A program made the translations under genes and the position numbers. Shown in pieces: positions 1-8,345 of a stretch of DNA of 45,800 nucleotides (positions within the stretch are counted from its first letter, which is position 1; the number at the start of each line of letters is the position of its first letter). The notes beneath the pieces were generated by a model. That model was given only the letters and a program-made list of their open reading frames with translations. It had not been told where the DNA came from and made no database searches. This DNA is from Longispora albida DSM 44784 (GTDB taxonomy: Bacteria > Actinomycetota > Actinomycetes > Mycobacteriales > Micromonosporaceae): the NCBI RefSeq assembly GCF_000379825.1, contig NZ_KB903813.1:1-45800 (forward strand). Direction: 5' to 3'.

Positions 1-249
1 ATACCGGTCGGACCGAGACGGCAAACGCGCGGCCGCCCGCGCGGTATGCGCGGGCGGCCGAAACGGCTTCTTCCGTCCTTCCGGGCGCCCGTTGCTCCAC
101 TCCTGCCCGGTCCGCCTGTTGACGCCGACGATCCGGCACGCCTCTCGAACGCTGAAGCCCTGCTGCATGAGCCGGAAGTATTCCTCCCGCTCCGCGACCA
201 GCTTCTTGCGTCCCTGAGGCACCCGACCCTCACGAACCTCGAAATCCAT
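1..249 (-). CDS. IS30-family transposase, N-terminal part (cut by window edge)
   Basis: The minus strand is open from an ATG at 249 to base 1, giving 83 codons without a stop. The peptide has the N-terminal helix-turn-helix typical of actinobacterial IS30 transposases: a GRKKLVAEREEYFRLMQQG stretch followed by REACRIVGVNRRTGQEW, then a basic linker ending SRSDRY, where family members go on to the second HTH and the DDE domain. A purine-rich CAGGGG precedes the ATG. The rest of the protein, including the catalytic DDE residues, lies outside the window, so I cannot tell whether the element is intact. A plus-strand reading of 46-261 is its shadow. Confidence 0.72.
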   Translation of the reverse strand, partial: MDFEVREGRVPQGRKKLVAEREEYFRLMQQGFSVREACRIVGVNRRTGQEWSNGRPEGRKKPFRPPAHTARAAARLPSRSDRY

Positions 250-264
250 CGCATCCCCTGAACT

Positions 265-292
265 GGGGTGTTGCGACGACCACTAGAACTCA
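265..292. repeat. Probable terminal inverted repeat of the IS30 element
   Basis: Just upstream of the transposase start there is GGGGTGTTGCGACGACC followed by a less GC-rich stretch. GGGGTGTTGC at the element edge resembles terminal repeats I recall from actinobacterial IS30 insertions. The other end is not in the window, so the exact boundary and the target duplication cannot be seen. Treat as tentative. Confidence 0.35.
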
Positions 293-334
293 AGTGTACT
301 CCGGGGCGGGGCTTCCGTGTGAGCCGCGCTCGTC

Positions 335-1435
335 CTACTTCTTGGCCGGCTTGAGGCAGAGCACCTTCTCCGGCTTGTTCTTGGTCTCCAGGATGACGAC
401 CGGCTGCTGCGGGTCGCACTTGTCCTGCGCGTCCACCGACTTGGTGATCACGTAGGCACCCTTGGCGTCACAGCTCGACGGCTCGGCCTTCTCGCCCTTC
501 TGCACGATGCACGACTCGACCTCGTACTTCTTACCGCCAAAGGCGAAGTACCCGATGCCGGCCGCGCCCACGCCCGCCAGCACGACGGCGACGAGCAGCA
601 GCGCGATGATCAGGCCCTTGCGGGACTTCTTCGCCGGAGCGGCACCCGGGAACGGCGGCAGCGAAGCCCCGCCACCCTCCGGCGTGACCGGAACCGGGGG
701 CACCGGCGGGCCAGCCGGCGGCGGCACCTGGGCGTGACCGGTCGGCACGGGCGCTGTCGGCGTCCCGTACACGGCGGGGATCGCCGGAGCGGGCACGACA
801 GCAGTGGCGTCCTCGACCGGAGGCTGCATGACCGGGGCCTGCGGAGCCGGGGTCACCGGAGCAGCGGGCGGCGCCGGAACGTACGGCGGCGGGGTCGGAG
901 GCATCGCGACCTGAGACGTCACGGTCTCGGGCTCGGCAGGAGCCGCAGGAACGACCGGCGGAGCAGGAGCAACCGGCGGCACCGGAGCAGCAGCGTCGAC
1001 AACCGGAGCGACCGGAGCCGGAGCAGCGGGCGGTACCGGCGCGGGAGCAACGGGCTCTGTGGACACTGCCGGGGCAGCGGGGGCAGCCGGAACGACCTCG
1101 GTGACCGGCTCGGCAACCGCTTCCGTGACAGGCTCGGCCGGGGCCGGAGCGGCGGCAGACGCAGATTCCGTCGCCGGCTCGACGGCGGCCGGCGCCGCGA
1201 CAGGCTCGGCGACCGGGGCAGTGACGGGCTCGGCAGCTGCGACCGCCTCGGTCGCGGGCTCTGCCGCCGGCGCCGGTTCCGCTGCGGGGGCCGGGACCGC
1301 TGCCGGCTGCACCGCTGTCGGTTCCTCAGTGGACGCCGCGGGCACAGCAGGCTGGGGGGTGACCGGCTGGGCTGGGGCCGTCGCGGGCTCGTCCGCGGCC
1401 GGCGCCTTGGCCGAGGCGGGGTCCTCGGACGTCAT
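335..1435 (-). CDS. LppU/SCO3897-family membrane protein with long Pro/Ala-rich cytoplasmic region
   Basis: Protein of 366 aa. Residues about 1-260 are a low-complexity Pro/Ala/Glu/Val region. A basic patch (AKKSRKG) leads into one membrane segment (LIIALLLVAVVLAGVGAAG), followed by a roughly 75-aa extracytoplasmic domain with four Cys (VESCIVQ, PSSCDAK, QDKCDP, EKVLCL) that matches the LppU/SCO3897 family. I chose the ATG at 1435 because AAGGAG lies 6 nt before it; the longer reading to 1468 lacks such a site. Function is unknown in the family; the topology suggests a surface-exposed Cys-rich domain on a disordered stalk. The very GC-rich repetitive region explains the large antisense open frames over it. 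Confidence 0.8.
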   Translation of the reverse strand: MTSEDPASAKAPAADEPATAPAQPVTPQPAVPAASTEEPTAVQPAAVPAPAAEPAPAAEPATEAVAAAEPVTAPVAEPVAAPAAVEPATESASAAAPAPAEPVTEAVAEPVTEVVPAAPAAPAVSTEPVAPAPVPPAAPAPVAPVVDAAAPVPPVAPAPPVVPAAPAEPETVTSQVAMPPTPPPYVPAPPAAPVTPAPQAPVMQPPVEDATAVVPAPAIPAVYGTPTAPVPTGHAQVPPPAGPPVPPVPVTPEGGGASLPPFPGAAPAKKSRKGLIIALLLVAVVLAGVGAAGIGYFAFGGKKYEVESCIVQKGEKAEPSSCDAKGAYVITKSVDAQDKCDPQQPVVILETKNKPEKVLCLKPAKK

Positions 1436-1548
1436 GAAAGTCTCCTTGAGTCGGCGGTCCGGTCGCACCGGCAGGTCCGCCGATGACAGTAGCCGAGAGC
1501 AGGACGCTGCGAGATCGCGAAACCGGATACCTCGCTTTATACACTGCG

Positions 1549-1579
1549 AAGCCCCGGCGGGCTGTGCCTGCCGGGGCTT
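1549..1579 (-). terminator. Hairpin between the 44-aa gene and the LppU-like gene
   Basis: The arms at 1549-1561 and 1567-1579 (AAGCCCCGGC core) pair over 12 of 13 bases around a 5-nt loop. It lies about 35 nt after the stop of the 44-aa minus-strand gene. A TATAAAG-like sequence just beyond it on the minus strand could be the -10 element of the next gene. Confidence 0.6.
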
Positions 1580-1612
1580 GCGAAGTGTGGAGCCGGGGAT
1601 CCGGCTGGGAGA

Positions 1613-1747
1613 TTAGTAGCGGTTCGCGATGGTCAGCAGCTCGTCGCGGAGGGACTGCGACGGGCAGTTCTGCAGTGCACGCTCGATGGCCCGAGCCCGC
1701 CGGTGCGCGGCGCGCCGGTTACGGAACTTGTCCATGAGGTTGCTCAT
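1613..1747 (-). CDS. Small basic conserved actinobacterial protein (44 aa)
   Basis: The minus strand from an ATG at 1747 encodes 44 aa, beginning MSNLMDKFRNRRAAHRRARA and ending IANRY, then TAA. A GAGGCGA motif 6 nt upstream is a usable ribosome binding site, and a hairpin follows the stop. The first half is strongly basic (Arg/His/Lys), and the second half (LRDELLTIAN) looks helical. I recall similar short proteins of this pattern in related actinomycetes, with unknown function. It could bind nucleic acid, but nothing in the sequence proves this. A divergent, AT-richer gap (1748-1904) separates it from the glycosyltransferase gene. Confidence 0.62.
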   Translation of the reverse strand: MSNLMDKFRNRRAAHRRARAIERALQNCPSQSLRDELLTIANRY

Positions 1748-1904
1748 CTTCACTCGCCTCTTCTGCGTAGCGCGTCTTTGTTGTATCTCTATTTAACTCC
1801 CTCAGACCCCCTCTTCGCCAGCGAATCAAAGGTGTGCTCCCTCACGCTGCCTACGAATCGGAGGTGTCGCGCAGGCGACAGAGTGGTTTCGAAAGGGGCT
1901 AGCG

Positions 1905-3737
1905 TTGGCTGGCATGGCCGCACTGCTGATGCTTCTCGCGTACCCGCTGATCGCGGCCGCCGCGTTTCCCGGGCCGGGGCGGCAGGCTCCGGTGCGGCTG
2001 GCGCTGCTGCGCGCGGCCGTGATCACGGGTGGCTACGCCGTGCTCAGCACCGAACTGCTCTCCTGGTACAAGATGATAGGCCTTCTGGGGTTTTGCCTGG
2101 TTTGGCTGGTGGCTATCGTGATCGCGGCAGCCGTGCTCGCCTGGCGTCGTCAGAAGATCAATATCGTCGTGTACTGGCGGCATCCTGTGGTCTGGGCGCT
2201 CGGGGCGCTCGCGCTCGGCACGTTCGTGCTCGCGATCGGGTACCGGCCGAACAACTTCGACTCCATGACCTACCACCTGCCCAGGATCGAGCACTGGCTG
2301 CGGCAGGGCACTGTGGACCTGTTCGCCGTGCGGATCCACAGGCAGGTGACGTTCCCGCCCGGGGCGGAGTACGTGCTGCTTCACCTGCGTGTGCTCAGCG
2401 GAGGCGACGCGCTGCTGAACCTGCCGCAGTGGTTCGCGGCTGTCGGGTGCGTGCTCGCCGCCAGCCGGATCACCCTGCAACTCGGCGGCGGCCGGACAGC
2501 GCAGCTCCTCACAGCCGTCGTGGCCGGCAGCGCGCCGATCGTGCTCCTGGAGGCCAGCAGCACGCAGAACGACCTGATCACCGCCCTGTGGGTGGCCTCG
2601 CTGGCCACGATCCTGCTCGACTTCCGGCTGGCCGACGCGCCACTGCTGGGCCTGGCAACCGGCCTGATCGCCGTCACCAAGATGACCGCGCTGTTCGCCG
2701 CCGCGCCGCTGCTGCTGTGGTGGGGAATCCGGCTGGTACGCGAGCGGCCGTGGTGGACCGTCGCGGCCACGGGCGGGCTGCTCGGGCTGGCCGCCTCGCT
2801 GTGCACACCGTTCCTGCTGCGGATCTACGCGGAGTGGGGGAACCCGCTCGGGCCGGAGTACCTGGGCGACTCCGTCACCATGCAACGCCACGACCCGGCC
2901 GCGATCCTGGTGAACGGGCTCAAGATCGGGCAGGGCATCTTCGACCTTCCCGTACTCGGGCCGCTGGCCGCAGCAGCCGTCCGGGGCGTGGCGGGCCTGC
3001 TCGGAGTGGGCATGAACGACCCGGCCGCGAACTTCGGGCCGGCCTTCCCGCAGACCCTCTGGTACCCGGACGAGGACCGCGCCTCCTACCCCCTCCAGGC
3101 CGCGCTGATCCTGGCCGGCCTCGCCTACTGCGTCCTCCGCCGCCGGATCCACCTCTACCCCGCCTGCTTCGCCGGGGCGATCCTCCTGCACGTCTCCATG
3201 CTCAAGTGGCAGATGTGGGGCAACAGGCTGACCGTGTACCTGCTGATCCTCGGCGCTCCGCTGGCCGGTCTCCTCCTCGCAGCCCTCGCCCGGAGATGGC
3301 GGCGCACCACGGCTGCCCTGGTGGCGGTGATGCTGCTGGTCGGCGGGGCGACCGTCGCGTACGGCTGGCCGCGCCGGCTGGCCGGGCCGCAGTCACTGTT
3401 CACACTGGACGAGATGGGCGAGCGCTTCGCCCGGCGGCCAGCGTGGGAGGCCGACTTCCGCTGGGCGGCCGGTGCGGTCGGCGGGGCACGGAAGATCGGG
3501 CTGGCGCAGGCGAACGACTCGTGGGAGTACCCGTGGTGGGTGCTGCTGGGCGACCGCGACTGGTACGCGCTCCAGACGATGGTCGCCAGCCGCCCGGCGG
3601 CCGACCCGCTGAGCATGGACGCGATCGTGTGCATGGTGGAACCAGTCACCGCGTGCGCCAACTACCAGCCGCCGGGGTGGAGCCGGCAGACACACGGCAG
3701 GGTGGCGGTGATACTGCCACCGGGCCTCGCTCGTTGA
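1905..3737 (+). CDS. GT-C-type integral membrane glycosyltransferase (PMT-like)
   Basis: Protein of 610 aa with about a dozen hydrophobic segments spread over its length. The first large extracytoplasmic loop carries NNFDSMTYHLPRIEHWL; an acidic D in this loop followed by YHLPR is characteristic of polyprenyl-phosphate-sugar dependent GT-C enzymes (PMT/ArnT-like superfamily). A soluble C-terminal part (about 500-610) faces outside. I chose the TTG at 1905 because AAGGGG sits 7 nt before it; the ATG at 1914 is 16 nt away. The acceptor and donor sugar cannot be read from sequence. It ends 21 bp from the convergent Nudix gene. Confidence 0.7.
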   Translation: MAGMAALLMLLAYPLIAAAAFPGPGRQAPVRLALLRAAVITGGYAVLSTELLSWYKMIGLLGFCLVWLVAIVIAAAVLAWRRQKINIVVYWRHPVVWALGALALGTFVLAIGYRPNNFDSMTYHLPRIEHWLRQGTVDLFAVRIHRQVTFPPGAEYVLLHLRVLSGGDALLNLPQWFAAVGCVLAASRITLQLGGGRTAQLLTAVVAGSAPIVLLEASSTQNDLITALWVASLATILLDFRLADAPLLGLATGLIAVTKMTALFAAAPLLLWWGIRLVRERPWWTVAATGGLLGLAASLCTPFLLRIYAEWGNPLGPEYLGDSVTMQRHDPAAILVNGLKIGQGIFDLPVLGPLAAAAVRGVAGLLGVGMNDPAANFGPAFPQTLWYPDEDRASYPLQAALILAGLAYCVLRRRIHLYPACFAGAILLHVSMLKWQMWGNRLTVYLLILGAPLAGLLLAALARRWRRTTAALVAVMLLVGGATVAYGWPRRLAGPQSLFTLDEMGERFARRPAWEADFRWAAGAVGGARKIGLAQANDSWEYPWWVLLGDRDWYALQTMVASRPAADPLSMDAIVCMVEPVTACANYQPPGWSRQTHGRVAVILPPGLAR

Positions 3738-3758
3738 GCCTGCGGCGGCGCTTCGCGG

Positions 3759-4226
3759 TCACTTGAACCAGGGTGTGGCTTCCGGGTCGAGGGCGAGAGC
3801 CACGTACCGGGCATGACGCGATGGCAGCTCGGGCATCGCCTCCGGCGCGAACCACGCGACTTCCAGGGACTCGTCGTCGCCGACCCGCGCGGCACCGCCA
3901 GCGGCCCGGCAACGGAATGCCGTGTCGAGCCAGTAGACCTGGTCGCCGTTGGGGCACACCACCAGGTCGAGTGCCTCCACGCCGAGCAGGCTCTCCACGA
4001 CAGCCTCGACGGCCGTCTCCTCGGCGATCTCGCGCAGCGCCCCGGCCGCGGGCTGCTCACCCGGCTCCAGGCACCCGGTGACCAGCGCCCACTGGCCATT
4101 GTCGGACCGGCGGACCAGCAGCACCCGGTCATCGTCGTCGAGCACCACCGCCGTCACACCCGGCAACGGCAGCGGATCACGACCAACTTTCGCCCGCAGG
4201 GCGAGCACGAACTCCGGGATAGCCAT
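3759..4226 (-). CDS. Nudix hydrolase
   Basis: Protein of 155 aa. The Nudix box lies at residues 51-73: G51, E57, R65-E66 and E69-E70 are in place for metal-dependent hydrolysis of nucleoside diphosphate-linked substrates. The glycine that usually follows in REUXEEXGU is replaced by Ala (EETAV). The N-terminal part (GVTAVVLDDDDRVLLVRR) is the standard first strand pair. The transcript looks leaderless: TAGTGT, then exactly six bases, then ATG, with no Shine-Dalgarno. The substrate cannot be assigned. It lies downstream of bkdC in the same direction but is separated from it by the large hairpin at 4309-4405. Confidence 0.85.
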   Translation of the reverse strand: MAIPEFVLALRAKVGRDPLPLPGVTAVVLDDDDRVLLVRRSDNGQWALVTGCLEPGEQPAAGALREIAEETAVEAVVESLLGVEALDLVVCPNGDQVYWLDTAFRCRAAGGAARVGDDESLEVAWFAPEAMPELPSRHARYVALALDPEATPWFK

Positions 4227-4308
4227 CCGGCGACACTACTCGGGCGGGCGGCTCACCCGGGTACCCACAAATGATCTTGATCTTGGTTCTTGATCTAACG
4301 CGCGGTGG

Positions 4309-4405
4309 CCCGCTGAGGGCGGATCTGGCAAGCATCAGGGCTTCCCTCGTACCGGTGTTGTACGTGGGAAGCCCTGATGCGCAGTCCAGATTCGTTCTCA
4401 GCGGG
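4309..4405. repeat. Two-tier long hairpin element, copy A
   Basis: This is a 97-nt inverted repeat. Outer stem: 4309-4328 pairs with 4386-4405 (20 pairs, three of them G-U when read on the plus strand). Internal loop: CAA (4329-4331) against GCAGT (4381-4385). Inner stem: 4332-4352 with 4360-4380 (21 positions, one T-T mismatch). Loop: CGGTGTT. It ends 10 nt from the bkdC stop codon. The same architecture occurs at 23049-23145 and 34385-34479 with different stem sequences. The left flank (GATCTTGATCT, then GGTGG) and right flank (GTCGGCACTAC) are shared with copy C. Likely a terminator or structured RNA; a mobile hairpin is the alternative. Confidence 0.9.
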
Positions 4406-4415
4406 TCGGCACTAC

Positions 4416-5762
4416 CTACCAGCCGAGGAGAGCGGTTTCTGGGTCCTCGAGGAACGCGCCGATGTCGGCCAGGAACTTCGAGCCCAGCTCGCCATCGATG
4501 ATCCGGTGGTCGAACGACAGGCCCAGCGTCGTGACCTGACGCGGCTTGACCTTGCCCTTGTGTACCCAGGCCTGCTCGCGGATCGCGCCGAACGCGAGGA
4601 TCGCGGACTCGCCCGGAGGCAGGATCGGGGTACCGGTGTCGACGCCGTAGACGCCGACGTTGGTGATCGTGAACGTGCCGCCGGTCATGTCGGCCGGGGA
4701 CGTCTTGCCGTCGCGTGCCGTGCCGACCAGCGTGGTGAGCGCGTCGGCCAGCTCACGGAACGACAGCGAGCCGGCGTCCTTGATGTTCGGCACGATCAGC
4801 CCGCGCGGGGTGGCGGCGGCGATGCCCAGGTTCACGTAGTCCTTGACCACGATCTCCTGAGCGGCCTCGTCCCAGGACGAGTTCACCATCGGGTGCCGCT
4901 TGAGGGCGGCGGTGGCCGCCTTCATCACCAGCAGCAGCGGGGAGATCCGCACGTCACGCCACTCGCGCTTCGCCTTCAGCCTGTCGAGGGCCTTGACGCC
5001 ACGGGTCACGTCGATCGTCAGGAACTCGGTGACGTGCGGCGCGGTGAACGCCGACTGCACCATGTTCGCGGCGGTCAGCTTCCGCACACCCTTGATCGGG
5101 ATGCGGGTCTCGCCACCGGTCGTGACGACGCGGACCGGCGCGGCAGCCGCCGGGGCCGCCACGGCCGCGTGCACGTCCTCGCGGGTGATCGAGCCCTGCG
5201 GGCCGGTACCGACGAGGCCGGCCAGCGAGACGCCGAGGTCCTTGGCGAGCTTGCGTACCGGCGGCTTCGCCAGCACGTGCGCCGCGACCGGGGCCACGGG
5301 CTCTGCCACCACGACGGGAGCCGGAGCAGCGACGACCGGAGCCGGAGCGGGGGCAGCGACGACCGGAGCCGGGGCACCGCCCTTGCGGGCCCGGCGGGTC
5401 GCCGTGCCCTGGCGGGGGCCGTAGCCGACCAGGTTCGCCTCGCGCTTCGGCGCCTCGGCCGAGGCCGGAGCGGCAGCCGGGGTCTCGACCGGCGAGGCCG
5501 GCAGCTCACCGGCCGTCGGGTCGGTGTCGTACTCGATGATCGGCGCGCCGACCTCGACCGTCGTGTTCGGCTCGAAGAACAGCTTCGTCACGACGCCGAT
5601 GTACGGCGAGGGGATCTCGACGGCGGCCTTGGCCGTCTCGACCTCGACGATCGGCTGGTTGAGCTCGACGTGGTCGCCGACCTTGACCAGCCACTGCAGG
5701 ATCTCGCCCTCGGTGAGGCCCTCGCCGAGGTCGGGGAGCTTGAACTGCTTGATCCGCGACAT
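4416..5762 (-). CDS. bkdC: Branched-chain 2-oxoacid dehydrogenase E2 (dihydrolipoamide acyltransferase)
   Basis: Protein of 448 aa. It has an N-terminal lipoyl domain with the lipoylated Lys at about residue 45 (VETAKAAVEIP), an Ala/Pro-rich linker, an E3-binding domain at about 168-202 (PPVRKLAKDLGVSL...TREDVHAAV), and the CAT-like acyltransferase core ending with the catalytic DHRIIDGE motif. E2 transfers the acyl group from lipoate to CoA. The ATG at 5762 lies two bases after the E1-beta stop, so it is the last gene of a bkdA-bkdB-bkdC operon. The E1 pair and the VETAKAAVEIPSPY motif favour branched-chain substrates over pyruvate, but pyruvate cannot be excluded. No E3 gene is in the window. 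Confidence 0.9.
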   Translation of the reverse strand: MSRIKQFKLPDLGEGLTEGEILQWLVKVGDHVELNQPIVEVETAKAAVEIPSPYIGVVTKLFFEPNTTVEVGAPIIEYDTDPTAGELPASPVETPAAAPASAEAPKREANLVGYGPRQGTATRRARKGGAPAPVVAAPAPAPVVAAPAPVVVAEPVAPVAAHVLAKPPVRKLAKDLGVSLAGLVGTGPQGSITREDVHAAVAAPAAAAPVRVVTTGGETRIPIKGVRKLTAANMVQSAFTAPHVTEFLTIDVTRGVKALDRLKAKREWRDVRISPLLLVMKAATAALKRHPMVNSSWDEAAQEIVVKDYVNLGIAAATPRGLIVPNIKDAGSLSFRELADALTTLVGTARDGKTSPADMTGGTFTITNVGVYGVDTGTPILPPGESAILAFGAIREQAWVHKGKVKPRQVTTLGLSFDHRIIDGELGSKFLADIGAFLEDPETALLGW

Positions 5763-5764
5763 GC

Positions 5765-6745
5765 TCACCACCCGAAGGACTTGTCGACGGCGTCCAGGAC
5801 CCGGTCGAGGTCCGGCAGGAACTCCTCCTCGACCCGGGAGGCCGGGTAGGGGATGTCGTAGCCGGTGACCCGCTGGACCGGGGCCTCCAGGGAGTAGAAG
5901 CACTCCTCGGTGACCCGGGCGGAGACCTCCGCGCCGATGCCGAGGTTCTTGGAGGCCTCGTGCACGACGACCAGGCGGCCGGTCTTGCGGACCGAGGCGA
6001 AGATCGGCGCGTAGTCCACCGGGGACAGGCTGCGCATGTCGATCACCTCGATCGAGCGGCCGTCCTCCTCCGCTGCCGCGGCGGACTCCAGCGCGACCTT
6101 GACCATCGGGCCGTAGGCCACGATCGTCGCGTCCGAGCCCTCACGGAGCACGGCGGACGTGAAGAGGCTGCCCGGCTTGACCGACAGGTCGACCGAGGCC
6201 TTCTCGTAGTAGCGCCGCTTGGGCTCCATGAAGACGATCGGGTCGTCGCTGGCGATCGCTTCCTGGATCATCCAGTACGCGTCGGCCGGGTTCGAGCAGG
6301 AGACGACCTTGAGGCCCGCGGTGTGCGCGAAGTACGCCTCCGGGGACTCCGAGTGGTGCTCGACCGCGCCGATGCCGCCGCCGAACGGGATCCGGATGAC
6401 GACCGGCAGCTTCAGCTTGCCGCGCGAGCGGTAGTGCATCTTGGCGAGCTGGGAGACGATCTGGTCGTACGCCGGGTACACGAACCCGTCGAACTGGATC
6501 TCCACCACCGGCCGGTAGCCACGGATGGCCAGGCCGATCGCGGTGCCGACGATGCCGGACTCCGCGAGCGGGGTGTCGATGACCCGGTTCTCGCCGAAGT
6601 CCTTCTGGAGACCGTCGGTGATCCGGAAGACACCGCCGAGCTTGCCGATGTCCTCACCCATGAGCACGACCTTCGGGTCGTCCTCCATCGCCTTGCGAAG
6701 CCCGTTGTTGAGGGCCTTGGCCAGGGTCAGCGTTTCAGCGGCCAT
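5765..6745 (-). CDS. bkdB: Branched-chain 2-oxoacid dehydrogenase E1 beta subunit
   Basis: Protein of 326 aa and full length for E1-beta. Typical blocks are MGEDIGKLGGVFRIT near the N-terminus, DTPLAESGIVGTAIGLA, the HHSESPEAYFAHTAGLKVV segment that contributes to the active site, and a C-terminal transketolase-like domain (VTGYDIPYPA). Together with E1-alpha it binds thiamine diphosphate and decarboxylates branched-chain 2-oxoacids. Its ATG at 6745 shares one base with the E1-alpha stop (TGATG), indicating translational coupling; the longer open frame upstream is a shadow of E1-alpha. Confidence 0.92.
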   Translation of the reverse strand: MAAETLTLAKALNNGLRKAMEDDPKVVLMGEDIGKLGGVFRITDGLQKDFGENRVIDTPLAESGIVGTAIGLAIRGYRPVVEIQFDGFVYPAYDQIVSQLAKMHYRSRGKLKLPVVIRIPFGGGIGAVEHHSESPEAYFAHTAGLKVVSCSNPADAYWMIQEAIASDDPIVFMEPKRRYYEKASVDLSVKPGSLFTSAVLREGSDATIVAYGPMVKVALESAAAAEEDGRSIEVIDMRSLSPVDYAPIFASVRKTGRLVVVHEASKNLGIGAEVSARVTEECFYSLEAPVQRVTGYDIPYPASRVEEEFLPDLDRVLDAVDKSFGW

Positions 6746-7884
6746 CAGTGGGCACCTCCCTCGAACGTTGCCTCGTACGCGACGAACTCCGCGCGCTGCG
6801 CGTCCAGGTGGTGCGAGCCACCCGCGTAGACGTGGTCGAACATGGACTCCGGTGCCGGGTTCGGCAGGGAGAGCACCCGCTCGCGCAGGCTCACGGCCTC
6901 GACGCCGGCCTGCTTCTCGACGTCGGCGAGGAACGTCTCGTCCGCCAGGCCCTGATTGTTGAGGTACGCGCCGAGCCGGGCGATCGGGTCCTTCGCCTTC
7001 CACTCCTCGACCTCGGCGGACTGCCGGTAGCGGGTCGGGTCGTCGGAGGTGGTGTGCGGGGCCATCCGGTACGTGTAGGCCTCGATCATCGTCGGGCCGT
7101 TGCCGCGCCGGGCGTTGTCCATCGCCGCCTTGGTCACGGCGTAGACGGCCAGCACGTCGTTGCCGTCCACCCGGATGCCGGGGAAGCCGAAGCCCTGCGC
7201 GCGCTGGTACAGCGGGACGCGGGTCTGGCGGGCCACGGGCTCGGAGATGGCGTACTGGTTGTTCTGGCAGAAGAACACGATCGGCGAGTTGTACGCGGCG
7301 GCGAACACCATCGACTCGTTCACGTCGCCCTGGCTGCTCGCGCCGTCACCGAAGAACGCGATCACGGCCTCGCCGTTGTCGTCGCCGACGGCGCCGTCGT
7401 TCTGGATGCCCATCGCGTACCCGGCGGCGTGCAGCGTCTGGGCGCCGATCACGATCGTGTACATGTTGAACTTGAACTCGTTCGGGTCCCACGCACCCTG
7501 GTCGACGCCCCGGAACAGGCCGAACGGCATGATCGGGTCGATGCCACGGGTGTAGAGGACGCCGTGCTCCCGGTACGTCGGGAATGCCATGTCCTGCGGG
7601 CGCAGTGCGCGGCCCGCGCCGACCTGGGCGGCCTCCTGGCCGAGCAGCCCTGCCCACAGCCCCAGCTCGCCCTGGCGCTGGAGGGCGGTGGCCTCGGCGT
7701 CCAGTCGGCGGACGGTGACCAGGTCGCGGTAGAGGCTCCGGAGCTCGTCGTCGGTGAAGCTGACCGAATACTCGGGATGCTCGACGCGGTCGCCTTCGGG
7801 GGTGAGCAGCTGGACGTACTCGGGCTGGCCGCCGGTCTTGCTGCGGCTGCCGGTCTTGGCCTTGGCCTTGGCCTTCTCGGCCAT
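6745..7884 (-). CDS. bkdA: Branched-chain 2-oxoacid dehydrogenase E1 alpha subunit
   Basis: Protein of 379 aa. The thiamine diphosphate motif is complete: GDG at about 179-181 and NN at about 208-209 (FFCQNNQYAIS). The phosphorylation-loop region carries the usual MAPHTTSDDPTRYR block. The N-terminus (MAEKAKAKAKTGSRSKTGG) is an unusually Lys-rich tail of about 20 residues before the conserved fold. I chose the ATG at 7884, preceded by AGAAGGGA; an in-frame ATG at 7902 is possible. It is the first gene of the bkd operon, with about 460 bp of upstream non-coding DNA. Confidence 0.91.
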   Translation of the reverse strand: MAEKAKAKAKTGSRSKTGGQPEYVQLLTPEGDRVEHPEYSVSFTDDELRSLYRDLVTVRRLDAEATALQRQGELGLWAGLLGQEAAQVGAGRALRPQDMAFPTYREHGVLYTRGIDPIMPFGLFRGVDQGAWDPNEFKFNMYTIVIGAQTLHAAGYAMGIQNDGAVGDDNGEAVIAFFGDGASSQGDVNESMVFAAAYNSPIVFFCQNNQYAISEPVARQTRVPLYQRAQGFGFPGIRVDGNDVLAVYAVTKAAMDNARRGNGPTMIEAYTYRMAPHTTSDDPTRYRQSAEVEEWKAKDPIARLGAYLNNQGLADETFLADVEKQAGVEAVSLRERVLSLPNPAPESMFDHVYAGGSHHLDAQRAEFVAYEATFEGGAH

Positions 7885-8345
7885 GCGGTTTCCCTTCTCC
7901 CTCATCGAGGTGCGCCAGCGCAGGGGTGACGCGCCGGAGCATGACGAAACTGTGCGGCATCCGCCCCGGGTCCGGGGCCTAGTCGCGGGAGCGCCGGCAC
8001 CGGGAGTTCCCCTTCCGCACGGTAGTGCGGTCACGAACACCTGTGCCGTCGCTGTCCAGCATCGCATGACCGGTGAGAGCGGCCACACTCACGGGATCGG
8101 TGGTTTGGCCAGACTCGCCGGTGACTCACGGTTCGAATCCAACTTACGTCGGCAAAAGCCGCAAAATCTCAAGGTCTCGAATCGGCAACGCTCGCGGCCG
8201 GCAATTCGCTTCCTGCCTGGGTGACCGTTTCATCCTTGGTACCCGCAGCGCGGTGTTCACGAAGACTCGCCCGGCGGCGGGTCTCGCCTTGGCGCCAGTC
8301 ATTCGGGCATCCTGGTTGTCCGGGGGATGCTAGGGAGGCTTGGGG
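7885..8345. other. Intergenic region upstream of bkdA and of the Pro-rich exported protein
   Basis: This 461-bp divergent gap has no reading frame that I can support. It must carry the bkd promoter on one side and the promoter of the secreted Pro-rich protein on the other, but I see no clear -35/-10 pair. The AACGATCGTT operator found near the carboxylase genes is not present here. Confidence 0.5.

Noticed and set aside
734-1486. 250-aa plus-strand Arg/Gly-rich open frame
   Set aside because: Antisense shadow of the Pro/Ala-rich region of the LppU-like gene; low-complexity, no ribosome site, no family.
6748-7929. 393-aa plus-strand open frame
   Set aside because: Antisense to bkdA with no conserved motifs, while bkdA has complete ThDP motifs.
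8130-8155. GGTTCGAATCC resembling a tRNA T-arm in the bkd upstream gap
   Set aside because: The 5-bp flanks (CACGG and CCAAC) do not pair, and there is no anticodon arm, acceptor stem or CCA around it; chance match.
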